DNA of 64,000 nt, taken from assembly GCA_913778905.1 (NCBI GenBank), contig CAJYYA010000018.1:124001-188000 (forward strand). Reading direction: 5' to 3'. The notes beneath the pieces are model-generated. The model ran no database searches, was not told the origin of the DNA, and saw nothing but the letters and a program-made list of their open reading frames with translations. Shown in pieces: positions 54,406 through 62,711 of the stretch. The DNA is from an uncultured Naasia sp. (GTDB lineage Bacteria > Actinomycetota > Actinomycetes > Actinomycetales > Microbacteriaceae). A program made the position numbers and the translations under genes. How positions within the stretch are numbered: the stretch's first letter is position 1; each line of letters begins with the position of its first letter.

Positions 54406-55325
54406 CAGGCGTCTGCTCCTCGTCGTGCGATTTCGGCGGCGGCCTCGAGATAGGAGAGGGAGCCGGGGGAGTTGGTGTCGTACGAAATGACGCTCTGCCC
54501 ATAGCTGGGTGCTTCGGAGATACGCACCGATCGCGGAATGATCGTCGCGAGAGTCTCTCGCGGGAAGTGCTCGCGCACGTCCTGAGCGACCTGATTCGCA
54601 AGATTGGTCCGCGCGTCGAACATGGTGAGGAGGATCGTCGACACTCGAAGCTTCGGGTTGAGGTGCTTCTCGATCAGCTCGATGTTCTTGAGCAGCTGAC
54701 TGAGGCCCTCGAGCGCGTAGTACTCGCACTGGATCGGGATGAGGACTTCCCGCGCCGCGACGAAGGCGTTGATGGTGAGAAGCCCCAGCGAAGGCGGGCA
54801 GTCGATGAAGACGTAATCGTAGTCGCCGCTCTCCGCGAGGTAAGCGTCAAGTGCGGTCCGCAAACGCTGCTCACGTGCGACCAACGACACGAGCTCGATC
54901 TCTGCACCAGCGAGGTGGATGGTGGCGGGGATGCAGAAGAGGGTCTCGAACTCCGGGGAGTTCTGTACCACGTCCTCCATCGCCGCCTCGCCGACGATGA
55001 CGTCGTAGACACTCACCGTGTCGGCCCGATGCTCCACACCGAGCGCTGTCGAGGCGTTGCCCTGGGGATCGAGATCGATGACGAGGACCTTGGCACCCGA
55101 GCGTGCGAGCGCGGCCGCCAAGTTCACGGTGCTCGTCGTCTTTCCGACACCACCCTTTTGATTAGCGATGGTGAAGACTCGCGTCGCAGCCGGGCGGGGG
55201 AGTCGGGTGACATCGAGCGCACGCCGGCGCCGAGTCATGTCCGCGAGTTCGCGCGCCAGCGGAGTACTGCTGTCGAAGTCCCCGGACGAGGACGCACCGG
55301 CGGCCGCAGTGTCGGACTGTTTCAC
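54405..55325 (-). CDS. parA: Chromosome partitioning ATPase ParA
   Basis: A 306-residue deviant Walker ATPase that binds DNA non-specifically and drives segregation of ParB-parS complexes. The motif is TIANQKGGVGKTTSTVNLAA, followed by DLDPQGNASTALGV and IDCPPSLGLLTINAF. About 45 variable residues precede the ATPase core. The GTG start lies inside a parS site, so ParB binding may repress the parAB transcript. It is downstream of rsmG on the same strand, 49 bp away. Confidence 0.96.
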   Translation of the reverse strand: MKQSDTAAAGASSSGDFDSSTPLARELADMTRRRRALDVTRLPRPAATRVFTIANQKGGVGKTTSTVNLAAALARSGAKVLVIDLDPQGNASTALGVEHRADTVSVYDVIVGEAAMEDVVQNSPEFETLFCIPATIHLAGAEIELVSLVAREQRLRTALDAYLAESGDYDYVFIDCPPSLGLLTINAFVAAREVLIPIQCEYYALEGLSQLLKNIELIEKHLNPKLRVSTILLTMFDARTNLANQVAQDVREHFPRETLATIIPRSVRISEAPSYGQSVISYDTNSPGSLSYLEAAAEIARRGADA

Positions 55326-55333
55326 GTGAAACC
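55318..55333. promoter_or_regulatory. parS site 3, overlapping the parA start codon
   Basis: TGTTTCACGTGAAACC matches parS at 15 of 16 positions. The GTG start of parA (55325-55323) is within it. Confidence 0.93.
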
Positions 55334-55374
55334 TTCTCGAGAGGGGGAGGGCAACACGAAAGACGTGTCGACTG

Positions 55375-56031
55375 TTACCTGAGTTTAGCCGCGAAGACGT
55401 TCGTCGACTCGGTTGGGAGCTCGGTTCCCAGTTCGATCACCCGAACATCGGTGAGCTGTGCGCGACTGATGGCTTTGCTTGCTCGGCCGATCTCATCAGC
55501 GACTGTCTTGCCCTTGAGAAGGAACAAGCCACCATGTGGAGCGAGAAGAGGGGTCACTATGGGCAGAAGTTTTCCCAGGTTGCCCACCGCACGCGCAGTG
55601 ACGCTGTCGAATTCCCCGACAGGTGCCTCTTCGGCACGACCGCGCAAGACGGTGACATTGGACAGTCCGCATGCCGTCACCTGCTCGGACAACCAGTCAG
55701 TGCGTCGCTCCATGGGCTCGATCAGGGTGAAATGAAGATCTGGGCGAGCAATCGCCACCACGAGTCCGGGGAACCCGCCGCCGCTGCCGACGTCCGCGAC
55801 ACGGCCAGTCAGTAGCGGTGCCAGTAGTACGGAATTGACGATGTGCCGCGTCCAGAGCCGGCCCACCTCGAGAGGACCTATCAGACCACGCAACTCCCCT
55901 TCGCGGACGAGTGCGTCGACGAACAGTCGGGCGATGTCAATCCGATCGCCGAAGAGGTCAGCCGCGAAATCCGGTTCCACCTCGGGCGATACGTCCCCCG
56001 CAGCGGATGCTTCAGACCAGCCCGACGTCAT
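55375..56031 (-). CDS. rsmG: 16S rRNA (guanine-527 N7)-methyltransferase
   Basis: RsmG (GidB) methylates G527 of 16S rRNA; its loss gives low-level streptomycin resistance in other bacteria. The 218-residue protein shows RHIVNSVLLAPLL, the SAM motif VADVGSGGGFPGLVVAIARP, LIEPMERRTDWLSEQV and VTARAVGNLGKLL. The ATG overlaps the jag stop by 4 bp, in the conserved order rpmH-rnpA-yidD-yidC-jag-rsmG-parA-parB. Confidence 0.96.
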   Translation of the reverse strand: MTSGWSEASAAGDVSPEVEPDFAADLFGDRIDIARLFVDALVREGELRGLIGPLEVGRLWTRHIVNSVLLAPLLTGRVADVGSGGGFPGLVVAIARPDLHFTLIEPMERRTDWLSEQVTACGLSNVTVLRGRAEEAPVGEFDSVTARAVGNLGKLLPIVTPLLAPHGGLFLLKGKTVADEIGRASKAISRAQLTDVRVIELGTELPTESTNVFAAKLR

Positions 56032-56501
56032 CCGCGAGTCACGACGATGTGGCGGTCGCGACCCTCGCCTTCGGATTCCGAGATCAAGCCGCGCTCGGCG
56101 GCGATATCGTGGACGATCTTCCGCTCGTAGGAGCTGAGTGGAGCGAAGTCGTACCGCTCGGCGCCTCCCTCGAGGGCCGCCTCGGCGCGGTCGACAAGAC
56201 GCGCGAGCTGCGCCTTGCGGGTGTTACGGCTACCACCGATGTCCAGTACGAGGCGGGAGAACTCCCCGGTTCCATTCTGAACGGCCAAGCGGGTCAACTC
56301 CTGGAGAGCCGCCACGGTCTCCGGGTGCGACAGCAGCGGGAGCTCGCCATCAGCACCGACGGTCAGCGTGGTACGCCCCTCGGTCACCTCGATCTCGATA
56401 TCGCCATCGAGATCCGTGATGTCGAGGAGCTCCTCGATGTAGTCAGCGGCGATATCACCCTCGTCGGGAGCGGTCGCGGGGGAGAGGGTGGCGTCGGTCA
56501 C
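56028..56501 (-). CDS. jag: Jag / KhpB-like R3H domain RNA-binding protein
   Basis: A 157-residue protein with an acidic N-terminus, a KH-like domain (about 20-90, AADYIEELLDITDLDGDIEI) and an R3H domain (YDFAPLSSYERKIVHDIAAE, then RDRHIVVTRG). It binds RNA and is linked to membrane-protein insertion and cell-envelope control in Gram-positive bacteria. It overlaps both yidC and rsmG by 4 bp. The Jag-N domain found in firmicutes is missing, as is usual in actinobacteria. Confidence 0.92.
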   Translation of the reverse strand: MTDATLSPATAPDEGDIAADYIEELLDITDLDGDIEIEVTEGRTTLTVGADGELPLLSHPETVAALQELTRLAVQNGTGEFSRLVLDIGGSRNTRKAQLARLVDRAEAALEGGAERYDFAPLSSYERKIVHDIAAERGLISESEGEGRDRHIVVTRG

Positions 56502-57451
56502 TTCTTGGCTCCGGACTTCTTGGCGCGGGTCTTGCTGACAGGCTGCTGACGCTGCGCGGATTTGGGCGCCTCGACAACGGTCGTTCCCGATCCGTCGGCG
56601 TTCGGCTCGATGATGAGCTTGCCCTTCTTGGCGAGGCGGGCCTCGCGAGCCTTCGCGGCCTCCGACCCCGGGGTCGGCATGTTACGGATGACCAAGAACT
56701 GCTGACCCATGGTCCAGACGTTGGAGGTCAGCCAGTAGAACATCACGCCGAGGGGGAACGACACACCCGAGACCGCGAAGACCAGCGGGAGGATGTACAG
56801 CAGGATGCGCTGCTGACGGAACATGGGGCTGTTCTTCGCCTCGGGCGACATGTTGCGGGACATGATCTGCAGCTGAGTGATGAACTGCGACGCCGTCATG
56901 AGGATCACCATCACGGCCGCGACGATGCGAACCGCTGCGGAGTCCGTGTTGAGGAACGTGTCGTGAAGAGGAGCCACACCGAAGAGAGAAGCCTCGCCGA
57001 ACTGCTTGGCCAGCTCGTCGGAGAGGGCGCCGACACCCTTGACCGACTTCTGAGCATCGTTGAGAACCGAGAACAGACCGAAGAAGATCGGCATCTGCAG
57101 CAGGAGGGGCAGGCAGGAGCTCAGCGGGTTGGTACCGGTGCGCTTGTAGAGCTCCATCGTCTCGCGGGACATGGCTTCGCGAGAGAACTGATCGCGCTTG
57201 CCCTTGTACTTCTCCTGGATCTTCTTGAGCTGCGGCGCCACCTCGAGCATGCGTCGCTGGCTCTTGATCTGCTTGACGAAGATCGGGATGAGAGCCGCCC
57301 GCACCACGATCACCAGACCGACGATCGACAGCACCCACGTGAGGCCGGCTGCCGGGTCCAGACCGAGGGCCGACCACATGGTGTGGAACGCCACCAGGAT
57401 CAGCTCGATGGCCCATTTGATGGGCCAGAGGATGATGGAGATGATGTCCAC
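56498..57451 (-). CDS. yidC: Membrane protein insertase YidC
   Basis: Inserts and folds membrane proteins alone or with Sec. The 317-residue product begins with a membrane helix (IISIILWPIKWAIELILVAF) and includes LIPIFVKQIKSQRRMLEVAP, NPLSSCLPLLLQMPIFFGLF, and GVMFYWLTSNVWTMGQQFLV, all diagnostic. The C-terminus is a Lys/Ala-rich basic tail of about 60 residues that can contact the ribosome. GTG start 2 bp after the yidD stop. Confidence 0.96.
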   Translation of the reverse strand: MDIISIILWPIKWAIELILVAFHTMWSALGLDPAAGLTWVLSIVGLVIVVRAALIPIFVKQIKSQRRMLEVAPQLKKIQEKYKGKRDQFSREAMSRETMELYKRTGTNPLSSCLPLLLQMPIFFGLFSVLNDAQKSVKGVGALSDELAKQFGEASLFGVAPLHDTFLNTDSAAVRIVAAVMVILMTASQFITQLQIMSRNMSPEAKNSPMFRQQRILLYILPLVFAVSGVSFPLGVMFYWLTSNVWTMGQQFLVIRNMPTPGSEAAKAREARLAKKGKLIIEPNADGSGTTVVEAPKSAQRQQPVSKTRAKKSGAKK

Positions 57452-57453
57452 GG

Positions 57454-57762
57454 TCAGACCTTTCTGGAGTTGCCGACGACGAACCCGAACGGCGTGACTC
57501 GATAGCGGAAGTTCTTGCGGCGAGGGATGTCGTCGACGCCGCCGGCGGCCCAAGGGTGGCAGCGGCAGACGCGGCCGGCCGCGAGTACGGCACCCGCCGT
57601 CAGACCGTGCTCCTGCACAGCCTCGAGCGCGTAGCGTGAGCACGACGGGTAATAACGGCAGACATCGCCGTAAAGCGGAGAAATCACCGCTCTATACCCG
57701 CGTAGGAGTAGAACCACGACGTTGCGCGGGAAGAGAAGCGTCGCTACGACGACGTTCTTCAT
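57454..57762 (-). CDS. yidD: YidD, membrane protein insertion efficiency factor
   Basis: A 102-residue protein with an amphipathic N-terminus and the YidD signature YRAVISPLYGDVCRYYPSCS, followed by RYALEAVQEHGLTAGAVLAA, CRCHPWAAGGVDDIP. It has the conserved cysteines of the family. It overlaps rnpA by 4 bp and precedes yidC by 2 bp, the universal context of this gene. Confidence 0.95.
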   Translation of the reverse strand: MKNVVVATLLFPRNVVVLLLRGYRAVISPLYGDVCRYYPSCSRYALEAVQEHGLTAGAVLAAGRVCRCHPWAAGGVDDIPRRKNFRYRVTPFGFVVGNSRKV

Positions 57763-58091
57763 CCTTCGCTCCTCATTGTCGCTCCGCGGACTTCATGACG
57801 AAGGGTAGCCCAGTCGGCTGATACAGAGGCGGGCAGGGCGCGAATGACCACGTCCTGCCCGACTGCACCGCTGTCGATCAGTTCACGGCAGATCGCCTTC
57901 AATCGACGACGGATCCGATTGCGGGTGACCGCATTACCGACCTTGCGGGTGATGATGAAACCGAACCGAGCGTCTCCCGATCCGGTTGCGACGGCAGAGA
58001 TCACCGAAAGTCGACCGGTCGTCCGCTTACCGCGTCGGAGGACGCGCTTGTAGTCGGAGCCCGAAACGATCCGGTTCTGCCGCGGCAACAA
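57759..58091 (-). CDS. rnpA: Ribonuclease P protein component
   Basis: The protein subunit of RNase P, which matures tRNA 5' ends. The 110-residue product has GRLSVISAVATGSGDARFGF, the RNR motif region VGNAVTRNRIRRRLKAICRE and VVIRALPAS. The start is a TTG directly after the rpmH stop, chosen because it gives MLPRQNRIVSG at the expected place. Its RNA partner is not in the window. Confidence 0.94.
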   Translation of the reverse strand: MLPRQNRIVSGSDYKRVLRRGKRTTGRLSVISAVATGSGDARFGFIITRKVGNAVTRNRIRRRLKAICRELIDSGAVGQDVVIRALPASVSADWATLRHEVRGATMRSEG

Positions 58092-58229
58092 CTACGCGGA
58101 GAGCTCGGTGCGGCCCTTGGCGCGGCGCGCGGCGAGGATCGCACGGCCGGCGCGCGTGCGCATGCGCAGGCGGAAGCCGTGCACCTTGGCGCGGCGGCGG
58201 TTGTTCGGCTGGAAGGTTCTCTTGCTCAT
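58092..58229 (-). CDS. rpmH: Ribosomal protein L34
   Basis: A 45-residue, very basic protein: [20 protein letters not shown], then [20 protein letters not shown]. It is the first gene of rpmH-rnpA-yidD-yidC-jag-rsmG-parA-parB and diverges from dnaA, the near-universal origin arrangement. A good promoter lies at 58357-58385, leaving a leader of about 120 nt. Confidence 0.97.
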   Translation of the reverse strand: MSKRTFQPNNRRRAKVHGFRLRMRTRAGRAILAARRAKGRTELSA

Positions 58230-58653
58230 GGCGTTGCTCCATCGGAGGTAGACGTAAGACGGCGGGCGCCCGAGCACGCCGCGGGCGACTCCCTGGGGAG
58301 TCAGACACGAAGCACATCGGGCCGGGGTCAATACCCCCAGCTCGGGCAACTGGTTAAAGGTACGCGCTTCGACGATCCCGGTCAAACCTCGACGAGGATC
58401 AACCGAACACGATAGGACCGCGATCCATCTCGTGCCGGCCCGACGCGCCGTATTCTCCACAGGGGATTTGATTCGCGTGGGCGGCGGACATTACCGTGAA
58501 CCCTCCGGAATAATGGCGCTGCGCTCGTCCCTACGCGACCGTGGACCTCTTTCCCCACATCCGATCGATAGTGACGCTTCGGCGCCACCGACCGGTGGAG
58601 CCGCCCGGGCCTCGCGCGCCGTGCCGCCCCCGGCCCCTTTAGGCAGGAATCCC
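58230..58653. other. rpmH-dnaA divergent control region
   Basis: This 424-bp gap holds the rpmH promoter (58357-58385) and a DnaA-box-like TTCTCCACA at 58453-58461, a likely site for dnaA autoregulation. AGGCAGGA precedes the dnaA ATG. No gene was found in it. Confidence 0.6.
58357..58385 (-). promoter_or_regulatory. rpmH operon promoter
   Basis: On the minus strand TTGACC (58385-58380) is separated by 17 bp from TACCTT (58362-58357), a good vegetative promoter directed at rpmH. Confidence 0.7.
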
Positions 58654-60078
58654 ATGGCAGAGGCACCGCAAGCCCAGGAGATCTGGACGCTGGTCCTGGG
58701 AGCCCTGGCCACGGATGACCGCATCACTCCGCAGCTCCACGGCTTCATCAACCTGGTCGAGCCCAAGGGCGTGATGGCAGGGACCCTCTATCTGGAGGTT
58801 CCGAACGACCTGACGCGCGGCATGCTGGAGCAGAGGATCCGCGTTCCTCTTCTGAACGCCATCGCGACGCTCGATTCCCAGTACGCCGTCGCCAACTTCG
58901 CCATCGTCGTCAACCCCGATATCGACAGCTCGCCGGTCGTCCCGATCGCGGAAGCCAACGAGCCGCCGCCGTCGCAGTACATCGAAGCGCCGGTACCCGT
59001 CGTGGCCGATCATTCGTCGTCTTCGTCGCGCGGCGACACCCGGCTCAACGGCAAGTACAACTTCGACAACTTCGTCATCGGCGCTTCGAACAGATTCGCT
59101 CACGCCGCTGCCGTCGCGGTCGCCGAGGCGCCGGCCAAGGCGTACAACCCGCTCTTCATCTACGGTGACTCCGGGCTCGGCAAGACGCACCTGCTTCACG
59201 CGATCGGCCACTACGCGGTCAGCCTCTATCCCGGCATCCGAGTCAGATATGTGAGCTCGGAGGAGTTCACCAACGACTTCATCAACTCCATCGCGACGAA
59301 CCGGGCCTCGCTGTTCCAGGCGCGTTACCGCGACGTGGACGTCCTCCTCATCGACGACATCCAGTTCCTCCAGGGGAAGGACTCCACTCAGGAGGCCTTC
59401 TTCCACACCTTCAACACGCTGCACGACCACAACAAGCAGGTGGTCATCACCAGCGACCTCCCGCCGAAGCACCTCACCGGTTTCGAGGACCGGATGCGGT
59501 CGCGGTTCGAGTGGGGCCTGATCACCGACGTGCAGGCGCCCGATCTGGAAACGCGCATCGCGATCCTCCGCAAGCGCGCTCAGATCGACAAGCTGCAGGT
59601 GCCCGACGACATCCTCGAGTTCATGGCCTCGAAGGTGTCCAGCAACATCCGCGAGCTCGAGGGGACGCTCATCCGCGTCACCGCCTTCGCGAGCCTCAAC
59701 CGCACTCCTGTGGACATGGCGCTCGTGCAGACGGTCCTGAAGGATCTCATCACGCTGGACGAGGACAACGTCATCGCGCCGGTCGACATCATCAACAACA
59801 CCGCCGACTACTTCAAGCTCAGCGTCGACGACCTCTACGGTCCCTCCCGTGCCCAAGCCGTCGCGACCGCCCGTCAGATCGCGATGTACCTCTGCCGTGA
59901 ACTGACGAATCTGTCGCTGCCCAAGATCGGACAGCTGTTCGGCGGCCGCGATCACACCACTGTCATGTATGCGAACAAGAAGATCAGTGAGCTCATGAAG
60001 GAGCGCCGCTCGATTTACAACCAGGTGACCGAGCTCACGAGCCGGATCAAGCAGAACCACCGATACCCACGCGGGTGA
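58654..60078 (+). CDS. dnaA: Chromosomal replication initiator DnaA
   Basis: DnaA binds DnaA boxes and melts oriC. The 474-residue product has an N-terminal domain I (about 1-85, EIWTLVLGALATDDRITPQL), a short Ser/Pro linker, the AAA+ domain with Walker A GDSGLGKTHLLHAIG and Walker B VLLIDDIQFLQGKD, and the DNA-binding domain IV signature GGRDHTTVMYANKKISEL. The ATG giving MAEAPQAQEIW was chosen; the frame is open further upstream without support. Followed by a strong terminator and the origin. Confidence 0.99.
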   Translation: MAEAPQAQEIWTLVLGALATDDRITPQLHGFINLVEPKGVMAGTLYLEVPNDLTRGMLEQRIRVPLLNAIATLDSQYAVANFAIVVNPDIDSSPVVPIAEANEPPPSQYIEAPVPVVADHSSSSSRGDTRLNGKYNFDNFVIGASNRFAHAAAVAVAEAPAKAYNPLFIYGDSGLGKTHLLHAIGHYAVSLYPGIRVRYVSSEEFTNDFINSIATNRASLFQARYRDVDVLLIDDIQFLQGKDSTQEAFFHTFNTLHDHNKQVVITSDLPPKHLTGFEDRMRSRFEWGLITDVQAPDLETRIAILRKRAQIDKLQVPDDILEFMASKVSSNIRELEGTLIRVTAFASLNRTPVDMALVQTVLKDLITLDEDNVIAPVDIINNTADYFKLSVDDLYGPSRAQAVATARQIAMYLCRELTNLSLPKIGQLFGGRDHTTVMYANKKISELMKERRSIYNQVTELTSRIKQNHRYPRG

Positions 60079-60088
60079 ACGGGGTCGG

Positions 60089-60120
60089 AGAAGGGGCACA
60101 CGGCAGCGTGTGCCCCTTCT
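60089..60120 (+). terminator. dnaA terminator
   Basis: A perfect 14-bp stem (AGAAGGGGCACACG and complement) with a 4-nt loop, followed by TGCGTTTTC, 10 bp after the dnaA stop. Confidence 0.88.
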
Positions 60121-60197
60121 TGCGTTTTCAACAGATGGGTCGCGAATTCGGGCCTCTGGAGCCGATTCGAGGTCGCTGAGGCCCCTATGAGGCCGAG

Positions 60198-60468
60198 TTC
60201 TCCACAGTTTCCACAGGGTTTTCCCCCGTTCATGCCTCGGTGGGGATGTCTCGTCAGGGCTGTTTCTACGTGTGGACAGCTTGTGGAAAACGCCGAGGCC
60301 GATGTGGCGGAGGCTGTGGACTGTCGTCGAATAGGTGTGAACTATGACCATCTCCGCGGAGTCGGATATCGACTTCTCCGACCTCTCGGCCACACGGAGT
60401 CCACATCTGACAGCGATGTAGTTCCCGCTCCGCAGCTGGGATCGGATCGAGATTCCACATGATCCACA
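60198..60468. other. oriC: Origin of replication (oriC) with DnaA boxes
   Basis: The 531-bp dnaA-dnaN gap is gene-free. It carries TTCTCCACA (60198), GTTTCCACA (60207), TGTGGACAG (60271), TGTGGAAAA (60282), TGTGGACTG (60315) and TGATCCACA (60460), in both orientations. None is an exact TTGTCCACA, but the clustering at this conserved location supports oriC. Confidence 0.85.
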
Positions 60469-60609
60469 TCCGTTAAGAGTGTTCCTTGAGAAAGATCTCT
60501 TCTTCCATCCGACAACCTTCTACACGTGGACCTTCGATGAAGTCGGACCGGAGGCCGAGAGGCGAAGCCCGCTAGCATTGACCACCGCGCAACCGACCAA
60601 GGGGTGAGA

Positions 60610-61752
60610 GTGAAGTTCCAGGCGAACCGAGACGTGTTCAGCGAGGCCGTATCGTTCGCGGTGAAGCTCCTCCCGCAGCGCACCACGCTGCCGATCCTCA
60701 GCGGCGTCCTCATCGAAGCCAGCACCGAGGGTCTCACCCTCTCCTCGTTCGACTACGAGGTCTCGGCACGCACCGAGATCCCGGCCGAGGTCAGCGAGCC
60801 GGGTCGCGTTCTCGTGTCGGGACGACTCCTGGCCGACATCGCGAACCGCCTGCCTTCCGCTCCTGTCGAGGTGTCGTCGGAGGACAGCCGCATCGTGGTC
60901 CGCGCCGGTTCGGCTCGCTTCACCCTGCTGAGCATGCCTGTCGAGGAGTACCCGAGTCTGCCCAAGGTCGGACCTGCCACCGGTGTCGTCCCGGCGGACG
61001 TCTTCAGCTCCGCGGTGGCCCAGGTGGCCGTCGCCGCTTCGCGCGACGACGTCACCCCCGTCATCACCGGCGTTCAACTCGAGATCGCCGAGCACCGCCT
61101 CAACCTCATCGCCACCGACCGCTACCGCGTCGCCATCCGGGGCATCCCGTGGGAAGCGGCGGAGGGAACCGTCAGCACGACGGCGCTCGTGCCCGCCCGC
61201 ACTCTGCAGGAGGTCGGTAAGACCTTCTCGGGCGCGAGCACCATCTCCATCTCGATCACCGGCTCGGAGGACCGCGAGCTCATCGCGTTCAGTGCCGACA
61301 AGAAGACCGTGACGTCGCTCCTCATCAAGGGCAACTTCCCGCCGGTCGGCCGACTCTTCCCCGAGACGACCGAGAATTACGCCGTCATGAACACCGCGGA
61401 GCTCGTCGAGGCCACCCGTCGTGTGCAGCTCGTGCTCGAGCGCGAGGCCGCGCTCCGATACTCGTTCGATCTGGAAGGCGTGACGCTCGAGGCCATCGGC
61501 AGCGAGCAGGCGCAGGCCTCCGAGAACATCGAGGCTCTGCTCACCGGCACCGACACCGTCGTGTCGCTCAAGCCGCAGTTCCTCCTCGACGGACTGGGAG
61601 CCGTCCATTCGGAATTCGTCCGGATCGCTTTCACCAAGACGGAGAACCCCAACAAACCGGGTCCTGTGTTGATCACCAGCCAGTCGAGCAAGGATTCGGC
61701 GGGGAGCGACGATTACCGCTACCTGCTGCAGCCGAACCTCCTCCTCCGCTAG
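60610..61752 (+). CDS. dnaN: DNA polymerase III sliding clamp (beta subunit)
   Basis: The ring-shaped processivity factor of DNA polymerase III. The 380-residue protein starts MKFQANRDVFSEAVSFAVKL and contains LPQRTTLPILSGVLIEAS, ATDRYRVAIRGIPWE and the C-terminal end DDYRYLLQPNLLLR. The GTG at 60610 was chosen because AAGGGG is 5 bp upstream and the family begins MKF; a GTG two codons earlier would overlap that site. Downstream of oriC, before gnd. Confidence 0.97.
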   Translation: MKFQANRDVFSEAVSFAVKLLPQRTTLPILSGVLIEASTEGLTLSSFDYEVSARTEIPAEVSEPGRVLVSGRLLADIANRLPSAPVEVSSEDSRIVVRAGSARFTLLSMPVEEYPSLPKVGPATGVVPADVFSSAVAQVAVAASRDDVTPVITGVQLEIAEHRLNLIATDRYRVAIRGIPWEAAEGTVSTTALVPARTLQEVGKTFSGASTISISITGSEDRELIAFSADKKTVTSLLIKGNFPPVGRLFPETTENYAVMNTAELVEATRRVQLVLEREAALRYSFDLEGVTLEAIGSEQAQASENIEALLTGTDTVVSLKPQFLLDGLGAVHSEFVRIAFTKTENPNKPGPVLITSQSSKDSAGSDDYRYLLQPNLLLR

Positions 61753-61795
61753 ACACCCGCCGCGCCGAAGGGCGCACGATCCCTGAGGGACACAC

Positions 61796-62695
61796 GTGAC
61801 CATGCAGATCGGACTCATCGGCCTGGGCAAGATGGGCAACAACATGCGTACGCGCATGCAGAACGCGGGTATCGAGGTGGTCGGTTACGACACCAACCCG
61901 GAGGTGTCCGACGTCGCGGACCTCGCGGAGCTGGCGGCCCGCCTGCAGGCTCCCCGCACCGTGTGGGTCATGGTCCCCGCCGGCGACATCACGTCATCGG
62001 TCATCTCGCAGTTGAACGATGTCCTCGAGGCCGGCGACCTGGTCATCGACGGCGGCAACTCGCGCTTCACTGAAGACTTCAAGCACGCCGAGCTGCTGAC
62101 GAACAAGGGCATCGACTTCGTCGACGCGGGTGTTTCCGGCGGGGTCTGGGGTCTCAAGAACGGCTACGGCCTGATGGTCGGAGGCTCCGACGAGCAGGTC
62201 GAGCGCGTCATGCCGATCTTCGACGCCCTGCGCCCCGAGGGACCTCGCGAGGAGGGCTTCGTCCACGTCGGTCCCGTCGGTTCCGGCCACTACGCGAAGA
62301 TGGTCCACAACGGCATCGAGTACGCACTCATGCAGGCCTACGCAGAGGGATACGAGCTCCTGCTCTCCCGTGACGATCTCATCAAGGACGTCCCCGCGAC
62401 GTTCAAGGCCTGGCAGCGCGGCACGGTCGTCCGCTCCTGGCTTCTCGAGCTGCTCGTCCTCGGACTCGAGCAGGACCCGGGCTTCGAGCAGATCGACGAC
62501 TACGTCGCCGACTCGGGTGAGGGTCGATGGACCGTCGAAGAGGCGGTGGATCGCAAGGTTCCGCTGTCCACGATCTCCGCGTCGCTCTTTGCACGCTACG
62601 CCTCGCAGCAGAGCGAGTCGCCCGCCCTCAAGGCGGTCGCCGCCCTCCGCCAGCAGTTCGGCGGCCACGCGACCAAGCCCTCCGCCGACGGCTGA
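61796..62695 (+). CDS. gnd: 6-phosphogluconate dehydrogenase, decarboxylating (short, NAD-type)
   Basis: Oxidises 6-phosphogluconate to ribulose 5-phosphate. The 299-residue protein is of the short GndA type: MQIGLIGLGKMGNNMRTRMQ with a Rossmann motif GLGKMG, VIDGGNSRFTEDFKHAELL, DAGVSGGVWGLKNGYGLMVG and the catalytic Lys/His region HYAKMVHNGIEYALMQAYAE. GAGGGA is 6 bp before the GTG; ATG two codons later is also possible. Its place between dnaN and recF is characteristic of many actinobacteria. Confidence 0.95.
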   Translation: MTMQIGLIGLGKMGNNMRTRMQNAGIEVVGYDTNPEVSDVADLAELAARLQAPRTVWVMVPAGDITSSVISQLNDVLEAGDLVIDGGNSRFTEDFKHAELLTNKGIDFVDAGVSGGVWGLKNGYGLMVGGSDEQVERVMPIFDALRPEGPREEGFVHVGPVGSGHYAKMVHNGIEYALMQAYAEGYELLLSRDDLIKDVPATFKAWQRGTVVRSWLLELLVLGLEQDPGFEQIDDYVADSGEGRWTVEEAVDRKVPLSTISASLFARYASQQSESPALKAVAALRQQFGGHATKPSADG

Positions 62696-62711
62696 TCGGC
62701 GCCGATAGACG

